The position numbers and the translations under genes are program-made. From Toxotes chatareus (lineage: Eukaryota; Chordata; Actinopteri; Toxotidae): a DNA stretch of 64,000 nt. Positions within the stretch are counted from its first letter, which is position 1; every line of letters begins with the position of its first letter. This document shows, one piece after another, positions 1-10,516 of the stretch. The stretch lies in assembly GCA_016801885.1 (NCBI GenBank), contig CM028889.1, positions 10,231,001-10,295,000 on the forward strand, given 5' to 3'. Below the pieces are notes generated by a model. That model was given only the letters and a program-made list of their open reading frames with translations, did not search any database and was not told where the DNA came from.

Positions 1-2260
1 CTTTTTATAAAGAAAAAAAGGGATGTAAGCTATAGGGAAGCTACACATTAGAGGAGAAGCATCATGGTTTTAAGATCAATTAAATCATTTGCCTTAAGGT
101 AATAACACAGGCCTAGAATACTACCAGTGATATAAAACTGATAAATCTTCTTACCACCACACAGACGTTTTCTAAACATATTTCAGTCAACCATAAAATC
201 AAAACATCATTGCTTTCTAAGTCTAAAGCTTTTTTTTTTCTCACACCACCATCATCATCTTCTTCTTCCACAATTCGAATAATTGGGTTCGAGAAGAGGT
301 AAAGTGTCTGAGTGAGGAACTTGACAGATTATGTGAAGGAATATTATTACGGGCAGGGCAGGCGGGATGTGGGAGGTAATTTACTGTGATGTTACATATA
401 TGTATGCATCAATAGGCAAGAGGATATTGAGTTCAGGGGTCGTACTGAATGAGAGTTCCCTTTTGATGTGAATTATAAGAAATGCTGCTACACTTGCAAA
501 CATTAAGACTGGCACATGGGGACACACAACGTGAGTTTTACGGCGGACACGTCGTCAGGGTAACATTTTGTGTGAGGATTTCTTTATTGTTTAACCGTTT
601 TCGTTTGTTTTTGCACATAAACGATAAATTTTTTTTCTGTTGAATGCAGCGTCAGCTCACTGTTAAATATGTGTCAGAGCTTCATAATTTACCAGCAAAT
701 AATCCAAAATCAATTGCATTTCTGAAGACAAGTGATAATAACGCATAACTAACGACTTATTATTACTGTTTCAGTCGTATTGACATAGAAATGGACTATT
801 TAAGCACACTTTTTTTTTGCTGACACACAATATTTCGTTCTGAATGTGGTGCTGGTATAGATTACTGTCGACTTTTGTGTCGTTTTTCACGTCTTCCGTT
901 TATTATACTTCAATTACCGCAACTATTCGACGCCCGTGGCTGTATTAGCACATTGTTTACTATAGTTTTATGCAGACAATTATATGGTGCAAAGCCAGAC
1001 TGCATGTGTTTTGACACCCGCTGTAGGGCCAATTTGCACTGTTTACACCCCGAATCGCTGCGGTGATATACTGATGTGCAACTTTTCAGCCTTAATCTGA
1101 ATGACAAAAAGCCTACAAACTGGGTGACATTGCACGTACTTAACAAGTACACATTGGCATGGTAATCCGGCTGCATTTAGCTGAAGGTGTCACTTTCCCA
1201 CCAGCACCCGCGTGTTTCATGCAGCACTCCCCGGGGGCTTCCCACCGACGGACAGCCGAGGGAGAGGAGGGATGGACGGGCGGAGGGGCTGTGTGGAGAC
1301 GCTGCGGTGTGTTTTCAGAAGTTTGCAGAGTGGGACTCATAACATTATGATATTTAAGACAAATCCGGAGAAATTAATAAAACAAATGAGCAGGAAGAAT
1401 TTCCTGTTGCCCTGCAAATTATTTAACTTCCGCTCAAATGATATGGAAACGGATTACGTGCAATGAGTCAACTTAACTGGAAAATGGTATCTTTGTGATC
1501 AAAGACGCCAGTGAAAGAGTCGTTTTGAGACCTTTACAGCCATGTAGGGTCAACCAGTGTGCTCACAAGAAGCATTTATCTGTATAAGACATTTTGGCAA
1601 TCACACTGAGAAAAAAAACGACATATGAATTGTATTTTAGTTATATTTTCTGCATTTTTTGCTGTCTGTATTTTACCTTTAATGTTTCACCAGACAAAAA
1701 AATTCTATTAGACAAATCCAGATGTTCTGTTTATAGACAGCCTACATCTTATTCATCTCATAGTGAGTAGCCCATGAATTTCTAAAAGGATGAAGCCAAC
1801 TCCGTGTAGGTGATGTCTAAAACCAGAAAGAACCGCAGACTGATATTTACATGAAATAAATTTAACCTGCGGAGGCTGGATAAACCTCCGTTACACCACA
1901 AACCTGAATACCCTGATGTCCAGTTATTCAGTTAGCTCAAAACCTTAAGAAACAAAATATTGTTTCTGAATGTAAATGTAAAATTTTTATGCTTACATTT
2001 CAGTAAGGCCACCTGTCTACACTTATTTTAGGAAACAATAAATAATATGGTGACTGAGAAGATTAGTAAACTGGTGAATCCGTTATGATCACATACCATA
2101 GCTAAGGTGAACCATGAGTCCATCATAATAGAATTTAATAGAAACTCGAAAATGAACGAAATGTAAAAGCCACAGTGAGTGAATATGTGAGGTGAGTCTT
2201 TCTGCTGTAACTGTGAAGCCTGATCTGCTGGATTGTGTCTTTATACCGACACGTCAAATA

Positions 2261-2261
<1 letters not shown>

Positions 2262-2337
<76 letters not shown>
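2262..2337. repeat. (CA)n microsatellite
   Basis: An uninterrupted run of about 38 CA units, followed by a degenerate CA-rich tail. Such a long pure array should be highly polymorphic. It creates spurious reading frames of alternating His-Thr or Val-Cys on the two strands. Confidence 0.98.
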
Positions 2338-2341
<4 letters not shown>

Positions 2342-2789
2342 ACATAGCACACACACGTGGATCCATGTCTTCTATTTTGGGCCCTTTGTGCTTTGTTGTG
2401 ACGGAGCGATCATTGCTCCGGCTGATCCTGCAGGAGGGAGGGTTAAAAAATGAGCTCCATCATATTGTTTGACAGAAACTCGCAGGTTGATAGAGTGGAT
2501 TCTTTGAGAAGGGCTGAAAATGGTGATTTCCAAAAAGAACAGAGGGGAGAAAAAAGCAGCTGAGAGATCACATGCCTGCCTTTCAGGGCTCTGTAGCCTT
2601 CACAGTGCCGACCATGAAAAATCCAATTGTAGAAAATGTATTTCAGTAATTTATTGTTTTCGTGCAACATAACTATGTTGTTTGGCTCAAGCTTTGCGGT
2701 TGTGGTGAGATTTCACCCCCCCCCCATTTTTGGAGAATATCTTGTTTTTATTAAATCTGACAAGCTTGAAGATTTGGCTGCTGATGTAA

Positions 2790-2930
2790 AATAATTAACA
2801 TAATGGTCGTAATTACAGGCGCGCTAACAATGCCATTAATTTATCATATCATTTTACTAGCTGCTGCCCCCAACTGCTCCTTCACCTAATTAATTAAAGG
2901 AGTCGCCTTTCAAAAACCTGCTTTTACAAA
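2790..2930. promoter_or_regulatory. Candidate conserved non-coding element upstream of foxd3
   Basis: A patch of balanced composition in AT-rich DNA with clustered homeodomain-type cores (TAATTA and ATTAATTAA around 2800-2900) and no reading frame. It looks like a developmental enhancer about 4 kb upstream of foxd3. The call rests on motif density and context only; conservation cannot be tested here. Confidence 0.3.
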
Positions 2931-3639
2931 CAGCTGATGTGGAGGCAACAGTGTGAGTGGAGTGAGGTGCAGTTTCGATTATAGTAAAATGTCTTTGTAT
3001 TTTGGCTTTTTAATCAAATGGAAATATATGATGTAAAATAGCATAGTCTCACGCTTTCACAGTAGGAATACACAATACTGAAAAATCTAAAAGACATGCC
3101 ACATATTTTCAAGCACCTGTTTTAAGAAATCAAAGGATTAAAACGGAAGAGAACGACGAATCGCTATTGATTATGTGGTGATTGTCCAAAAAATAAAAAT
3201 TAAAATAAAAAATCTGCATCCAGATCTGCGCAGGGATTTCGCCTAAAATAAATTTTTATTGTGTATTAAGCATTTTCTCTCCACCACCTGTTTATGGTCC
3301 TCAAACTGAGTTTTTGTGTGTCAGTGTGTGAGCATCATTAGGCATTCACCTTCCCCAGAAAGTCCCATACACTTTCTCACTGAGAGTCCTTGACCTTTAC
3401 ACAAACACAAAGTGCGATTTTTTTTTTTTCCCGCAAACCTTGACATCAGTCCGTATTCGTATTATTTTTCTCTTCTGACCTTCAAAACACAAAAACTCGA
3501 GAATGTGCAATTTTACGTTTATTTGAAGTAAATTAAATAGTGATCATTTATGTGAAATGATTATCTCTATATTTTAATTGTGGAGAAATGTCACTGCTAC
3601 CAAATGAATTCACAATATTTTGCATCTCTCTGTCACAGT

Positions 3640-3960
3640 TGAAATGATCTAAATCCCCAGCATCCAACTTCCTGAAAGGCCCATGAACAAGCACCGACAA
3701 GCCACCATCTTCTGCAGGTGACCCTGACCTCTGACCCCAGTGAGATAGAGGGGGGCAGGGGATGAGAGGGGGGGAAATTCTCCCCCTCTGGAATCAGCAG
3801 AGCATCACATTATTATGATCACAATTATTTGTTCGGTGACCTTGCGTGTAGTTTGCAGTGATCACATGTGGTGACTGTTTCCTCTCCATCACCTGTGCCG
3901 CTGCTGCCGCTGCTCCGCCGCTGTCTTTTTCTGCCTCCCCCCCTAATGGTTTCATGCCGG
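3640..3960. promoter_or_regulatory. Candidate enhancer with DR1 site and E-boxes
   Basis: This segment carries a nuclear-receptor direct repeat with one-base spacing (TGACCTCTGACCC, 3725-3737), several E-box cores (CAGGTG, CATGTG, CACCTG) and a purine-rich stretch near 3747-3775. Motif clustering and position, about 3 kb upstream of foxd3, suggest an enhancer. The factors that bind are unknown. Confidence 0.3.
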
Positions 3961-4050
3961 AGCGAGTTGGCTTATTATACTAAAAGGTTTTGTCGCGCTA
4001 AGCCGTGCATGTGTGCTTAAAACGTACATTTCATTAACAAACTGCGGAGG

Positions 4051-4058
4051 TATAAAAG
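4051..4058 (+). promoter_or_regulatory. TATA box, possible distal promoter
   Basis: A canonical TATAAAAG lies downstream of a fairly GC-rich stretch and about 2.9 kb upstream of the foxd3 start codon. It could drive an alternative foxd3 5' exon or a non-coding RNA starting near 4080. No open frame of note follows, so a coding role is unlikely. It may also be a chance match. Confidence 0.25.
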
Positions 4059-5139
4059 CGGATTTATGAGGCTTCAAAAGATCACAGGAAGGACGGGTTT
4101 GAAACCCCCTCTCGGTGCTGTTGCAGTCAGGTTATATCAGCAGTTACGCCGCCTTTCACACAACACTGCAACTCTGGGATTTTTAAAAAGGAGGCTGCCT
4201 GCACCTGTCTTCCCACACACAACCACACAGGCACACTGACACACACAGGAAGAGAGAGGTTAGTTAAGACAGTGGCTCTATCACCTCCTGATTCCTCGAA
4301 GATCCTTTAAATAAAAAAAAAAAAATGGCGAATACAAACCAAAAGTGTCATAAAGCTATTTTATTTTGCTGGAATCAAATATTTCTCGCTGTATTGATTA
4401 AAAGATGCCTAAACAGAGATTTGGTTTAGTTCATGGCTAAAGTAGCAAACGTTTCTGTCGTGAGCGCAAAACCTGCCATCCGTTAAGAACAACTTCTCTA
4501 ATATTAATATATATATATATATATATAAAAATTAATTTGAAGAAATGCACGGAGTAATCTGTGTAAAAGCAGCAGGGAAAAGGAAGAAAAAAAATAGCTG
4601 ATCAATTTTCGATTTAAAAAAATTCCCTAAACAAACCATCATTTTAAAAAAGAAGATAATTTTATCATTTTTGGCCTGAGAAAACCGGAAGGTATAAAGA
4701 AAAACGTGCTTCCTTAAATACACATGCGCCCTGCGGATAAGTAGGATAAAAGTTGATGTAGACTCTGGTTTCATCTGCTAAGTAGTCCGTATTGACGAAC
4801 CTCCAGATCACACAGGTCACCAAGAGATTAACACAAGGCGAGTCTAATCGGAAGCCCAGTTTCCCTCCTTTGACCCATACGCGCATTATTAATGATAGCG
4901 TTTGATTAATCCGACTTTTTATCCCGACAGAGATGTCGGAGGAGGCGCAGAAGCAGCACCTCTGTGCACTTGTTAAAGACAAATCGAAGGATCAAACTGA
5001 CACCCCGAAGTCAGTGTAAGATACAAAAAGAACACCGATGGGCTTTTTAAGCAAAGTAATGTTTTCAAAATTAGTTCATGAAAATGTGCTTTTTAAAAAA
5101 AAAAAAAAAAAAAAAAAAGAAAGATTCATTCTTATTTTA

Positions 5140-5330
5140 TCATGTGAATTAAATAATTAATGGCAATTATCTAATTAAGGGGGTGGCATTAGTAATTTTT
5201 GTAATAATTATAATAATCATACATTCTAAATGAAAATACACTCTGGCCTATACTGTGTTTTTAATTGAGACAAAAAAGTGCACCTCCTGAAAGTGAAAAT
5301 AATAATAATTAATTCGGTTATATCTCCATT
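5140..5330. promoter_or_regulatory. Homeodomain-site-rich patch
   Basis: A very dense series of ATTA/TAAT cores (TAATTAA, CAATTA, TAATTA) spans about 190 bases, flanking a GGGGGTGGCATTAG segment. It could be a homeodomain-responsive element. The high AT content of the area makes chance clustering a real alternative. Confidence 0.2.
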
Positions 5331-6583
5331 ATTCATTTACGTTTATGTTTTCATTTATTCAAATTAAGCTTCTGACACACACAAAACAGAAATCAAAAGA
5401 AAGGTGAAAAAAAAGAAACTGACTGGTGTTGATTATAGATATTTTCATTAACCTCCTAAAAAAAAAAAGACTCCCGATAAAAATCAATTGTACGTTTCAA
5501 TCGCTTGTGGCAGATCATCGGAAAATCTCATTTTCTCTATTAACTACGCGTTTTCCCTTAAACGATAGCAACAGCAGATAGCCGCTTTGAATGTTAGCTG
5601 AAATACAAAAGCCTGTTCTTTCTTAAATTTTCTCACACGGCGCAGGGAACTCCTCTGTATTGGATGTGACATCCTCTCCCTGAGCCCAGCCTACACCGCT
5701 CACCTTCAATGCTTGTGAATAAATGCTCTCTTTGCATTCACCCGCTGCCCGCATTTCCTACTTTTTTCAAATGTAAAAACATGCAATGATTGGGGTCGTT
5801 AGCACCTCTTCCAAACTCTTAAGGAAACTCTTTATTCTCTCCATTCATTGTCGCCAGTGCTGCTGCTGTTGCTGCTGCTGCTCAATATCCTTCCCACCTT
5901 CGGCTAATCCTGCGGGAATAAATAGACTTGAATTCATGCTTTGCATTCGCAGCTTGGATTTACACGACGGGCTGTAAAGCTGGAAATATCGAGGCATGCA
6001 TTTCAGCTCCAAATAAACAAAGTAAAAAAATGTTTAATCCTTACGCACTGACAAAGTCTCCTATACGCAGAGTAACATTCACGGAAACTGGTTTATATTA
6101 AATTGTAGAGAAAAAAATAAATAAATCCATGCATGCACAATTTCACAAATATAAAGAAAAGTCAACACATAGGCTAAAACAACTTAAAGGAAGATTCCGT
6201 TGACTTAGCTGTCGTCGTTTTCATTCTGCAGCTTTCAGCAGAGTTTGTATTAGCAAAGTTAAAGGTTTGGATTGTTTTTTACGCAGCCACGTTAATGCGC
6301 ATCAGATCTTTCAATCATGCAGGCCAATTTTCTCTCCCCCTCCTCCTCCTCCCTCTGCCACCGTTAAATGGTCTATGACGGACGAACACAGAAATCAGCG
6401 GAAAGCAGCACTGCTGATGTCCCATTGTTGACAAATCCATGAAACAACTCCAGTTTGCATGGTTTAACAGAGAGCAGAGGAGGGAGGAGAGGAGAAGAAA
6501 GGGGGCGTCTGTCGTCACCAAACCACGTGTCCTGCACTGATAGTATATCTTATACTGGGAAAAGTAATCTATCAGACAGATCT

Positions 6584-6997
6584 TTTAAAAGCTCCGGCCT
6601 TTAAAAGCAGCATGTGTCAACTCGACTTGGTTCTCCAAATATCACTCCTATAGGAAATATACGCACCGAGAAGGGACGTCGCAGCGCAGAAGTCGCAACA
6701 TCTCCGAGCAACTTCGAGGCAAGACGCGCCGCTTTATACAGGCCTGCTCACTTACCGAGTGGAGAAATATTTGGAGAAGTTGAAGTTTCTCTTTGGCTTG
6801 ACTGGCTGGCTGCCGGCTCAACCGTATTTAGATTTTGGGAGACATCCGATCTCTTGACAGGAGCGACCAGAAGTCCAACAGACCCGCTGTGTGTGCGCAC
6901 TGACCACGCTGGTCTCACCTACTATCACACTCGGCTGCTCGGTTGTTTTGGCTCCGGAAGACTTTTTTTTTTTATAAAAGTGTAAGTAAGCCGTGAG
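6584..6997 (+). promoter_or_regulatory. foxd3: foxd3 proximal promoter and 5' UTR
   Basis: Two TTTTAAAA/TTTAAAAG TATA-like boxes (about 6582-6607) lie roughly 400 bases before the foxd3 start codon, with a CACGTG E-box just upstream at 6524-6529. The interval is CG-richer than its surroundings. The transcription start cannot be placed exactly; a start near 6625-6635 would fit the downstream TATA-like box. The open frame across this leader has no AUG start and is not counted as a gene. Confidence 0.5.
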
Positions 6998-8191
6998 ATG
7001 ACCCTGTCTGGAGGCAGCGAAAGAGCCAGCGACATGTCCGGCCAAACTGTGCTCACAGCGGAGGACGTGGATATCGACGTGGTGGGCGAGGGAGACGAGG
7101 AGGGCATGGAGAGGGTGGACAGCGACTGCGACAGCCCGGGGGGAGGCATCCTGCACGACCTCCGAGGAGAAGCAGGAGACGAGGATGTGGAAGATGAGAT
7201 CGAGGTGGAGAAGGAGGAGATGAGGTCCGGTGGAGGGAGTCCGTGCTGCGAGAGCTCCGGGGAGGGAGAGACTGGCACCGGTAAGGGAGAGGGTCACGAC
7301 GGGAGCGCAGCGCCTGGAGGTGCGATCAAGCCCAAAAGCAGCCTGGTAAAGCCGCCCTATTCATACATCGCCCTCATCACTATGGCCATCCTCCAGAGCC
7401 CACAGAAAAAACTCACCCTCAGCGGGATCTGTGAGTTCATCAGCAACCGTTTCCCGTATTACCGGGAGAAGTTCCCGGCGTGGCAAAACTCCATTCGCCA
7501 CAACTTGTCCCTCAACGACTGCTTCGTGAAAATCCCGCGGGAACCTGGCAACCCCGGCAAGGGCAACTACTGGACCTTGGACCCCGCTTCAGAGGACATG
7601 TTCGACAACGGCAGCTTCCTCAGGAGAAGGAAAAGGTTCAAGAGAGTTCAACCGGACGTGCTCAGGGATCAGACTGCACTCATGATGCAAAGTTTCGGTG
7701 CGTACAGCCTTGGGGGGCCTTACGGGAGGCACTACGGGATTCACCCGGCTGCATACTCCCATCCGGCGGCTTTGCAGTACCCATACATCCCCCCTGTAGG
7801 ACCCATGCTGCCCCCGGGAGTCCCTCTCCTGCCCTCGGCGGAGCTGAACAGAAAAGCGTTCAACTCTCAGCTCAGCCCGAGCCTTCAGCTCCAGCTCAAC
7901 AGCCTGAGCACTGCCTCCATGATCAAATCAGAGCCGTCCAACAGACCGTCATTCAGTATAGAGAACATAATCGGCGTCTCCAGCGCCTCCTCGTCTTCAC
8001 CGGGCGCCGCTCAGGCTTTCCTGCGGCCTCCGGTGACCGTTCAGTCGGCCCTGCTGAGCGCGCAGTCCCTCTCTCTGACCCGGACCTCAGCCGCGATCGC
8101 TCCCATCCTCAGCGTACCGTCAAATATTATTTCTGGACATGTTTTACCCCCAGCGACGGCGGCGGCAGTGTCCAAATGGCCTTCACAGTGA
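6998..8191 (+). CDS. foxd3: Forkhead box protein D3, single exon
   Basis: Foxd3 is a nuclear winged-helix transcription factor that maintains neural crest and stem-cell progenitors, largely as a repressor. The 397-residue frame is intronless, as is usual for this gene. The N-terminus carries the typical fish Foxd3 stretch MSGQTVLTAEDVDIDVVGEG followed by an acidic Glu/Asp-rich region (about 30-75). The forkhead domain runs about 117-214, with the KPPYSYIALI start, the recognition-helix signature WQNSIRHNLSLNDCF and a basic tail RRRKRFKR. A Groucho/TLE-binding eh1-like motif, FSIENIIG, is at 319-326, and the protein ends in SKWPSQ. I chose Met at 6998 over the Met at residue 13 because MTLSGG is the known fish Foxd3 start. 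Paralogues foxd1/foxd2 lack this N-terminus. Length agrees with the family. Confidence 0.97.
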   Translation: MTLSGGSERASDMSGQTVLTAEDVDIDVVGEGDEEGMERVDSDCDSPGGGILHDLRGEAGDEDVEDEIEVEKEEMRSGGGSPCCESSGEGETGTGKGEGHDGSAAPGGAIKPKSSLVKPPYSYIALITMAILQSPQKKLTLSGICEFISNRFPYYREKFPAWQNSIRHNLSLNDCFVKIPREPGNPGKGNYWTLDPASEDMFDNGSFLRRRKRFKRVQPDVLRDQTALMMQSFGAYSLGGPYGRHYGIHPAAYSHPAALQYPYIPPVGPMLPPGVPLLPSAELNRKAFNSQLSPSLQLQLNSLSTASMIKSEPSNRPSFSIENIIGVSSASSSSPGAAQAFLRPPVTVQSALLSAQSLSLTRTSAAIAPILSVPSNIISGHVLPPATAAAVSKWPSQ

Positions 8192-8640
8192 CTTTAAAAC
8201 AAGAAAAAAAACAAACCTCTTATTTTTATATAGAGACATTATTACTGGGGGAAGTGTGAAGAGCACAAATCAATAGGCAGCACTGGACTCTGTAGCCATG
8301 TAAAGACTGTTTAAACAGAGAAAAAAAGAAAAAGGAGATATTTCTGTACAGGTAATATTTGTAAATATTTGTAAAGAAAAAAGAATGATTTTACTTGTTT
8401 GACTTTTACCTGTCTTTTTTCTTTTGTTTTGTTCTTGTTTGAGATCTGTGATAATTATTTTACATTTTCTTTTTGTATTGGAAGCTCAAGTGGACCCAGT
8501 TTTGACTTCCTTTTCATACAAGACACAAAAAGCCCTGAAAAAATAGACTGTTTATAATAAAAAAAAAAAAACCCATATGTAATTCTATGTAGCTATATTG
8601 TGTTGTAAACTGAATTTATTTGTAAATAAATCTAAGAAAG
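8192..8640 (+). other. foxd3: foxd3 3' UTR
   Basis: The AT-rich sequence after the stop contains repeated TGTAAATATTTGTAAA motifs and an AATAAA polyadenylation signal at 8625-8630, the likely transcript end. An earlier A-rich run near 8560-8573 includes ATAATAAAA and could give a shorter end. Confidence 0.6.
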
Positions 8641-9529
8641 AATTCAAAACAATTTTTCATTATTAGAGTTTTTAAATTATTTTATAGATTTAACGAGAAT
8701 CAGGTTCTTGTTACATAAAATTTCTATGCAGGTATTTAAAAAAAAGATCTAAGATATAGAAATATGACTTTGATAATCAAACATATTGGTATGTAATAGT
8801 ATTTATTACACAAAATCAAAGTTGGCTTATCTTGTGGATATTATGTGCTTATATTTATCATTTTCAGGCTTAATGATTATTAATATCGCCGAGTTTTCAC
8901 AACATTAAAAATCTACATTTTTAAAATGTTTAATTGGTAATAATAGCAGAGGTAACAGAGGGAAAGTATATTGTGACGGCAACAGCTAATGTCAACAATA
9001 TTAACCCATTCAGTATTTTACGTAAAGGAATATTTTCAGTTGTTACTCTAAATTAAATGAGACCTGTTGGCTATTACATAAATATAAGGAATGAAGAAAA
9101 ATTACAACGGCAATTATACGGATTTTAAATTTAAAGAATAGGTGAAACAGGTTATTGTGTCAAAGTCACGACGGGATTTATCCTGAGATTTAGTGCAGAT
9201 GAACCTCAGCACTTACCAAACTGATCATTTGCTGTCTTAAACCTGAATGACACCATATTTTAGATGTTAAGACAAACCGTATGCGGGCATATGTGAAATA
9301 AATGAACATGTAGGAGTAAATAATAAAATAGTCTAATTGTTTTTAAACTATATTTCTGGTTGTTTTCCTGACAATGATCCCTGACTAGAGGTCACAGTTT
9401 AGACACCTTTTAATTCACCATTACATCACTGCTCGTATCGTTTTACAGGATATTCTGCGGCTTGGCCACTATAAAGGTAACAGTTTCGCAGTTGTGTCTG
9501 GCTAATCACTTTTACACAAACAGCAAATG

Positions 9530-9576
9530 GTGTGTGTGTGTGTGAGAGAGAGAGAGTGTGTATGCGTGTGTGTGTT
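9530..9576. repeat. Compound (TG)n(GA)n microsatellite
   Basis: TG repeats pass into GA repeats and back into TG-rich sequence. This is simple-sequence DNA with no coding meaning. Confidence 0.9.
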
Positions 9577-9729
9577 GGGGGGTGTATAGGCGCTATATTT
9601 ATCTGATCCCCATGGGAAAGAGAAAAGAGTCTCTCTCGCTCTGCTTCAATTCACTTTCAGACACCGAAGAAGGTGCTGATGATGCACAAGGCTTCACCAA
9701 TGTCACCCCGGTATTTCTACGAAACATCT

Positions 9730-9731
<2 letters not shown>

Positions 9732-9789
<58 letters not shown>
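9732..9789. repeat. (ATT)n microsatellite
   Basis: About 19 uninterrupted ATT units. It produces artificial poly-Ile frames on both strands. Confidence 0.97.
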
Positions 9790-10493
9790 GCATACGGTTA
9801 TCAGTAATATTAGCGTAGAATAATGGTTCTGGATTATATAATTGTTTACTTGTCACATCAGCGCTCATCATTATCCGCAGTCGATGATTCCTCAAATCGA
9901 AACATTTAACAAACTAAAAAAATAAAAAAGAAATAAATTGAAATTATAGAAATCACAGGTTCTGTTCTTGGGTTCTTGATCATTTCTGTTATTATAATTT
10001 CTCTCTCTCCCCTTTTTTGACTTTCGGGTATTTAAGGTTCTCACTCTAAAAGACAGTTTAAAGTGGCTGTTCTGTTGTTAAAAGGAAACATCTATGCACC
10101 TCTATAGGTGAGTTTCAGGGAACAGTCGGACAGTTTAATTTTGATTTAAACTGTATGTGGAAAAGCAAAAGGGGACATTGTCAAATTCAGCACCATGACT
10201 TCTTGTGGTAAACAAACAAAAAAGAAACATAGTCATATGTTTGGAAAAAGCAGACATTTGCTTAGCTGACACATTTATAGCTATAATATCAGTTATTTTC
10301 ATCTCTGATATATTTACGTTATAGCATGTGTGGTTGCAGCTTCCACAAAGCAGGGTCTCTCAGCCAGACTCTCATGCTCACATGCCTGTCTGAATAAGAG
10401 AGCCTCTAGTATAAATGCACAAGCAGTCTCCGCTCCATGCGTCTGTGTCGCACCGGTGATGCTGCAGACTGACAACACCTCGGAGGAGACAAG

Positions 10494-10516
10494 ACTCGGG
10501 GCGCTAGGGGGCGTTA
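10494..10516 (+). promoter_or_regulatory. CTCF-like motif
   Basis: The core GCTAGGGGGCGTTA closely resembles the vertebrate CTCF consensus (CCAGGGGGCGCTA type). It lies in a locally GC-rich island between foxd3 and alg6, where an insulator separating a developmental gene from a housekeeping gene would be plausible. A motif match alone does not show binding. Confidence 0.35.

Larger units (their letters stand above)
1..6583. other. Gene-free region upstream of foxd3
   Basis: I see no coding exon supported by homology in this stretch. It is AT-rich, with homopolymer runs (for example poly-A near 5095-5118), a long CA microsatellite, a short AT repeat near 4507-4527, and several patches of mixed composition with dense transcription-factor-like motifs listed separately. 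Long non-coding DNA rich in regulatory elements is usual around vertebrate foxd3. A divergent non-coding transcript, as exists beside human FOXD3, is possible but cannot be seen from sequence. Confidence 0.6.

Noticed and set aside
2135..2472. Frames with poly-Val-Cys and poly-His-Thr
   Set aside because: They are produced by the CA microsatellite.
6612..6985. Possible upstream ORF before foxd3
   Set aside because: The long frame has no ATG; the only ATG (6612) opens a 13-codon frame that may lie upstream of the transcription start.
7480..8259. 259-residue second frame over foxd3
   Set aside because: It is a shadow of the GC-rich foxd3 coding frame and has no forkhead or other domain.
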